DNA of 64,000 bases, taken from positions 46,761,282-46,825,281 of the forward strand of contig OZ018409.1 of assembly GCA_963969595.1 (NCBI GenBank), given 5' to 3'. Below are positions 58,208 through 64,000 of this stretch, piece by piece (within the stretch, counting starts at the first letter, position 1; each line of letters opens with the position of its first letter). The stretch is from Neckera pumila (taxonomy: Eukaryota > Streptophyta > Bryopsida > Hypnales > Neckeraceae). Position numbers and translations under genes: made by a program. A model generated the notes under the pieces. It made no database searches. It had not been told where the DNA came from and worked only from the letters and a program-made list of their open reading frames with translations.

Positions 58208-60104
58208 GGTATACATTCTAATCAATTCAACTGAATCAATGTTAGTGAAGCATTGAGACCAATTCACTATTGGAAAGGGGGGCCCAAACTAATACATTTT
58301 TTGCTAATATTTGTTGATTCTCAAGCAGTCCCCTGCTAAAATGGCACTCTCTTCTGGCTTTTACACGATTTGTTGCTTGCAACAATGATCTACAAGAGTT
58401 GTCTAACGTGGCGGTTTCTATAGTACTTTGGAGGAGACGGATTAGATAATGCTCAGCCACAACTACCTAAAAGATAACTAACTAAAACAAGTTATTCAAT
58501 ATTTTTGAGCTCTAACAACAAATAAGTTCATTAACGGGAGCTCCTTTTAACTCACTAGAAATTCCAAATTTGCCAATTGCCTCCTTGGCTTACAACTGGA
58601 AATATGGAATTATTTTAGGGCAATTTTTAAATTCTTACAGTATCCTTACTAAATAATATTTTTATAGCTTCAAACAAACTCAAAAAAATTCTTTTGAGGA
58701 CTTTCTAAAAAGTAAAAAAAATACTTTCAGTCTATGTCCATTGTGGCTGGTTCTCTAAAAAGTAATGCATACTGTTTACATATTTTAAAAATTGTGCTTT
58801 GGACACTTGTATAATTCAAACAACTTCGTCAACAGCACTTTGCACGCTATTTTCATTCTTTTCTAATACAATTTTTTCATCTTCTGTGAGCTCCCAATTC
58901 ATCACTTGAGGCTCATAATTTTCTTTTTGTCAAAACTTTGCAATTTAAGTTACAAAAATACACAAAAGCCTCCAAAATAGTATAAGACCAAACTAGATTT
59001 GTTACATACCAATGTAGCATTTGGTCAATAAGAAGGGTTTTATCCCTAAAAGATCCCTAATTTCCGCTTGTAAATAGGTTAGTATCCAAGAAATAGCGGG
59101 AGTTCAAAGGTTTGAGGGGTTTTAATCAAAATAGCGTAAAATTCCGTCTATATGACTCTACTTGACTAAATTGGTCCAGAGGAAGTCTAGATAGGTCTTT
59201 AGAAAGATTCCTCCAGAGAAGTTTCAGTTTCCCCATCCTATCGTCGAAATAGTGGAAACCTCAAATGTTAGTCTGCAGGAGTTACTTTCTCAAGATGGGC
59301 CAGCGCAGGAATTTACAATTGTCGGATTATGATCTTGGTTTGGAAGCATGCCAAGAATTCAAAAGCGAGATCCGTTTGTTAAAATTCCCTCGTATGTGAA
59401 AGATTCCATGACTGCTAGTTACTTCAAGGAAGTTGATTTCTCCCTGCTGATTAGAGTGTGCAAAGTGAAAAAGATAAACTTGAATATCTCTTGGAAAACT
59501 CCATGAGAGATTCTCCGAGAAGTTTCGAAATTTTCTGACATAGAAAAATAATCCTTTCTGGACGGTCAACCGCCTATACTAACAATGGGAAATTCAGTGA
59601 AAATTCTTCAGATTGCAATAAAATCTCACTAAAAATTAGAATAGCTTCTTTTATATTAATAATGCATTGTGACAAGTTTCATGGCGTTCTGATAACGGGA
59701 GGTGGCCCAATCAGCGACATTTCTCCAAATTAACAATGTGGCTGGATTTGCGTGAAGTTGACCGGCGTCCTGGGAGCGCACAAAGTTGGAATCAAGTCAA
59801 CAATGATTCTTTTCTTATTCCATAGAGCATTTCTAACAACCCAAGCTAGTTATTTTAGTCAGAAAAGACAACCTCCCTAAAGTAGATTTTTACCCTTTTA
59901 CTAGCCTCATTTAACGCTAACCTAAGATGGATTTTTGATGTCGGAATAGGAATACAGAGACTGTAGACCAAAAACTTTTTAGAAAATAGTATTTTTAGAA
60001 AATTAGGCACTTAGGGGCCCCTTACTTAAGCAAAAGTTAGAAATAAAGTGCTTTTAAAGCAAAAGTTTACCTATAAGTGTAAATAGGGTTATTTTATTAG
60101 GATG

Positions 60105-60140
<36 letters not shown>

Positions 60141-60242
60141 AATAGATGAATAAGGTGTGTCCCGGACACCTCTTCAAAACTAGGTCGTGTCTTTTCATTT
60201 TTTTTATTATAAAAGGTTCAAAAAAAATGAACATGACAGCAT
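58208..60242. other. AT-rich intergenic sequence
   Basis: No gene was recognised. TATCCCTAAAAGATCCC near 59041 is an isolated TTAA-family end. An A tract of about 33 bases lies at 60105-60137. Confidence 0.45.
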
Positions 60243-61082
60243 TGTAAGACCCAATTTTTATTAATATATATTGTTATTTTCCGCTTTGTCTTTTGATTAT
60301 ATTTTGTGATTTTATCATTGTTTTTGCTTTGAGAATGATTATTGTGAGAAGTTGTGTTAATTGAAATTGTGGAAGTGGAAGGAGAATTTTAAGAAAATAA
60401 AATAACATAAAATGAAATAAAAACAACCAGTGATCACAATTAAAAAAAACCAAGAATTCAACCGCAAGCAAGAACCCATAAACGAAGAAGGAGGCCAGTG
60501 ATGCGCGAATTACTAATGTAGGAAGGTTTTTCTAGAGTTTCTTATTGATTGTCCAAATTTTGGAGGACTGGAAGACGGCGAGGAATTGAAGAAATTCTGT
60601 TATTGCAAGTGAATCAAGACACACGTGTGTGTGATCGGGCTCCAGGTTTTGAATTGCAGGAGGCGTGGGAGTTGCGATTGAAGTTGCTGCGAGAGATCAG
60701 AATACAGATTACTGAATGGAGGAACTTCAAGATTCACAGAAAGCGATTGTGTGATTGATCGGGTGGTGTCTAATCGGATTTGACAAAGCCGGGTGGAGTC
60801 TGTGGAAGTTGCAATTTTAGGCGCGATGGAAGAAATCGCGAATTAGAAATCGGAAAGTCGTGCGCCAAGCGCAGCGAGCAGGCGCAGGTCGGCGAAATTA
60901 GAGAATTCAGATTTCGCACAATGCGACATGCGGGCGAAGGCGCGCGCGGTGATAGGATACGGCAACGGCTTTAGGTCCAGATCGCGCGATCATTGGACTG
61001 CGGGTGGCTACAGGTCCCCTAAACCTATAAAATAAAATCTATAACATTGCAATTGAAATTTTAGATTTAAAATTTGAACAAT

Positions 61083-61811
61083 TTGACCTAAAATAAAATT
61101 AAAAAAAGCCCAAATTTTTCAAACGGCCCTTGGGTCATGCTCTTGGTTGGGACCAGCTTAGTAATCATAGGTTCTATAAGTCAGGTTGATTTGTAAAATC
61201 AATTCAAATATTTGGACTTCTAAGTTCAGTTCATGTTGTAGTTATTTCTATGTTTTGTGTTTGAAATAACAGTGTTGTGACACTACACTATTTGACCATT
61301 TGACAATTTGACTATAAAATACGGGAAAATAGCAAAAGGTGAAAGATGAATTCTGGGTATAAAACATAAACTTGCATACTCTACATTAACTGAACAATTT
61401 GACCAAAGACGGATTTAGGCATTTTTGCATCAGGATTGCTCATGGCAAGTACTTACTGGACGATTTGACCAATTCACATAAAAAGAAAAGGAATAATTAA
61501 AGAATTATGTGTATTATTTTCAAAGTATTATCTTGAAATGATTAGGTCTAGATCATGCATTGCATAAGACGATTTGACCAAACCTAACATTTTGACCAGA
61601 CTATTTGACCTCCCTTAGAACACTATATAGGATTGGGACGCCATACATTGTGTCTATAATATATCATTATATTTTGGACTGAGAAAAATTGACATTAGAA
61701 ATATCCTTGGGAATTTTCTTGTATTGAAAGTGAATTAGAAAACATAAAAATAAATATCCAAAACTTGAAACAAAGTGACCTTAGTCACATATACGCTAGA
61801 CTATTTGACCT
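61083..61811 (+). promoter_or_regulatory. Cluster of eight same-strand TTGACC motifs
   Basis: TTGACC occurs at about 61083, 61292, 61399, 61465, 61574, 61592, 61605 and 61805, all on the plus strand, usually as ATTTGACC, with TTGACA and TTGACT at 61299 and 61308. TTGAC(C/T) is the core of the W-box bound by WRKY factors. The motifs sit 260-1,000 bp upstream of the TATA box at 62073. Confidence 0.5.
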
Positions 61812-62070
61812 TTCCTATGGAAATGACCCCCTATACTAGTATTTCCTGGGTTTTGTAAATAGACAAAATCTACATTACAGAGATCTTTAGACTAAAAATG
61901 GCCTTTTGAAGCCAATGGTGCAGTCCGTTTGAAGTTTTGAGGCAAACTTCAAAAGTTACAACGTTGGACCAACGTAAAATCCAATTGAGTGAAAATCTTA
62001 GAAAATAAGGATGAAAATCCAAATTGATAAGGCTACAAAGGTTAATTGAGGGAGGGGGGTGCCTTGAAAA

Positions 62071-62086
62071 ACCTATAAAAAGGCGC
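62071..62086 (+). promoter_or_regulatory. Candidate TATA box
   Basis: ACCTATAAAAAGGCGCC is followed about 25-30 bases later by CCCTCTCACACCAACC, a pyrimidine-rich start-like segment. No protein-coding gene follows within the window. Confidence 0.5.
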
Positions 62087-62514
62087 CTATTTCCCTCTCA
62101 CACCAACCCCATTCTTGTTTTGAGTCCATAGGTCCAACTTATATTGAATTTTTTGGTGTTTTTGCCAAAGAAACTTCTACGGTGTTTTTAGAGCATTTTT
62201 GGCTCCATCATTGTTGTCTAATTTTTAGCTTTTAAAGGTCTTGAGGATCCTTCCATCTTATTGTATATATTTGTGTGAGTCATTTTTCTTTCTTTTGAGT
62301 CATTAACTTTGGAGGTAGGGGACTTTGTGTGTTTTGGGAACTAATTTATATTCAAGAGTCTCTCTTGCATCTTCTACTCACCTTAAAGCCACTCCCCACC
62401 GTACCTTGGTGATGCCACTTTGGAAGGCCTTTAGCGTCTAAGTGTGTCTCGTACTAACACATGTCTTGTACTAACGCACATGTGTGTGTTTTCCTTAAAT
62501 TTGATGTTTTGCCC

Positions 62515-62800
62515 TCTTTTAAAGTGTCTCTCATTGTGTGGCTTATCCTCCGAGATGATAGAACTTTGAACCCCCTTGGATTGTCATTTTTCTAAAGTAT
62601 AGTATATTCCTCTTCTAAAGTGTCTCTAGTTGTGTTCTTACCCTCCGAGACGGCGAAGCTTTGCACCCCCTTGGGTATTTAGCCTTAGAATGTCTGTTAC
62701 AAATCTAGGAGGCAGTGAAGCTTTGAACTCGTGAGAAATGTTAAAGACTTAGAGTGGCGTTAAAATCCACTTTTACGGCAAAGCTTTGCCCCCTTGAGAA
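62515..62800 (+). repeat. Diverged repeated phrases (CTCCGAGA...GCTTTGCACCCCCTTGG)
   Basis: Two units of about 110 bp (TGTCTCTCATTGTGTGGC.. and TGTCTCTAGTTGTGTTC..) each contain CCTCCGAGA and CCCCCTTGG. Shorter relatives follow near 62705 and 62780. Confidence 0.55.
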
Positions 62801-62887
62801 GTTCCGTTCCCGAAAGATAGTGGGAAATTTACAAAATTTAGCACACAAAAGAGCTAGGACCATGACTAGACAATGTAGCCACACTAT

Positions 62888-63119
62888 TTTTTTTTTTTTT
62901 TTGTTGAAACTCGACCTACCATCCATTTCTTGATAAATAAAAACGGATAAAATATCAAAAATAACCCCGCTTGAGGCCAGACCAGCAGCAAGGTTAGACC
63001 CAAGCAGGCCGGGCGGGACCCCGCAGCCGGGCCGGGACTCCACCACAATGCCAAGACCTTAGCTGAGGGCCAAATCTCGCAGGCCGCCCACAATAGGCCA
63101 CGCCTCCCTCCTCCGCCTC
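62888..63119 (-). repeat. Putative poly(A)-ended retroposon fragment, GC-rich
   Basis: A run of about 16 T precedes GTTGAAACTCGACC and a GC-rich block. Read on the minus strand this is GC-rich sequence ending in poly(A). No reverse transcriptase motif was found. Confidence 0.3.
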
Positions 63120-63122
63120 TTG

Positions 63123-63538
<416 letters not shown>

Positions 63539-64000
63539 TTGTTACCTCTAATTTTTAGACTAATTAGGGGGTGGAAAAAAAACAGAAAGAGAAGAAAGAG
63601 TTCGTAAGAGTAGGGATTAGGGGGGTACAAACTAAAAGAGGAAGTAGAGTTGTAGATTAAAAGGGGAATAGACTAGTAGCATAAGATGAGAAGGAAGATG
63701 AGTCCCTTTTTAGAAAAGGGAGTAGAATTAGGTAGGGAGAGGTGTGTTACTTAAGAAAGTCGAAAAACACCTACATATTCACACAAACTCTCCACTCATC
63801 ACACACCACACTCTCTACACATCATGCTCTCCACACAACACACGCCACATTCTCCCACAACAAAGAAAGAACTTGAAGACTTTTGGCAACAAAAAAGAGA
63901 CTAAATAGGAAGACGATAAATAGTGTGCTAGCTTAGGAATAGGTAGACTAGGAGAAATCTAGAAGGAGCCACTGTGATTGTTAGGAGAAAGATTAGAATG
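63539..64000. other. Purine-rich then CA/CT-rich sequence, no gene recognised
   Basis: GGAGTAGAATTAGG-like purine runs are followed by CACACCACACTCTCTACACA-type runs near 63800-63850. It may continue into a feature beyond the window. Confidence 0.35.

Larger units (their letters stand above)
60243..62830 (+). repeat. Noncoding region resembling an LTR (putative, boundaries uncertain)
   Basis: It begins TGTAAGACCCAA, a start seen in plant Ty3/gypsy LTRs. It contains a GC-richer island (60470-61020), a TTGACC cluster, a strong TATA box and downstream repeated CTCCGAGA..GCTTTG..CCCCCTTGG phrases. No matching second LTR, primer site or target duplication is visible, so a solo LTR or another promoter-bearing repeat is only a possibility. 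The frames at 60549-60974 have no recognised domain. Confidence 0.3.

Noticed and set aside
60549..60974. Two plus-strand frames as a possible gene
   Set aside because: Arg/Glu-rich composition follows from the purine-rich LTR-like sequence; no domain and no splice link between them.

Overview
This is nuclear DNA of a land plant. Coding exons are interrupted by spliceosomal GT-AG introns, there is a type III (chalcone-synthase-like) polyketide synthase and a plant-type DCD-like domain, and the Ty1/copia element is primed by the plant initiator tRNA-Met sequence. The background is AT-rich and gene-poor: I can support only two host genes in 64 kb, both on the minus strand. A non-seed plant is possible, but nothing here proves it.

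Layout. 1-15 kb is intergenic: relics of a ~0.92-kb family with CCCCTAAAGG-type ends next to TTAA, LINE-like 3' ends, a tandem duplication carrying a long (TTTG)n run, and small inverted-repeat elements. 15.6-20.9 kb is a full-structure Ty1/copia retrotransposon (216/235-bp LTRs, CATTC target duplication, one frameshift, three in-frame stops). Between its RNase H and 3' LTR it carries an antisense fragment that looks like the PDF motif of plant organellar single-stranded DNA-binding (OSB) proteins. 21-28.8 kb is unrecognised sequence, an inverted GGCAG-rich repeat pair and two adjacent, oppositely oriented TTAA-family elements. 28.9-31.9 kb is the type III PKS gene: three coding exons, 405 aa, plus a probable leader intron. 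32.2-37.3 kb holds a ~59-bp tandem array interrupted by a PIF/Harbinger-like element with a TTA duplication, a foldback relative and a MITE pair. 39.1-45.3 kb is AT-rich, with a hAT-like element nested in a TTAA-family copy, and a hairpin MITE.

46.2-54.5 kb is a gene of 15 exons (perhaps 16) encoding ~1,384 aa. It has an acidic/serine-rich N-terminus, long low-complexity stretches and a divergent DCD-like domain near residues 877-993. One intron contains a ~160-bp near-perfect hairpin. A second Harbinger-like element with TAA duplications, itself carrying a nested TTAA-family copy, begins only ~125 bp upstream of its start codon. 56-58 kb has two more TTAA-family copies. 60.2-62.8 kb is a noncoding stretch with a TTGACC cluster and a TATA box, perhaps an LTR. 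The end of the window has a ~416-bp (TTTA)n microsatellite.

The two host genes show no functional link. The PKS probably makes a specialised polyketide, because several chalcone synthase cavity positions are replaced. The strongest candidates for something undescribed are the TTAA-flanked element family, the OSB fragment captured by the copia element, and the remodelled PKS.
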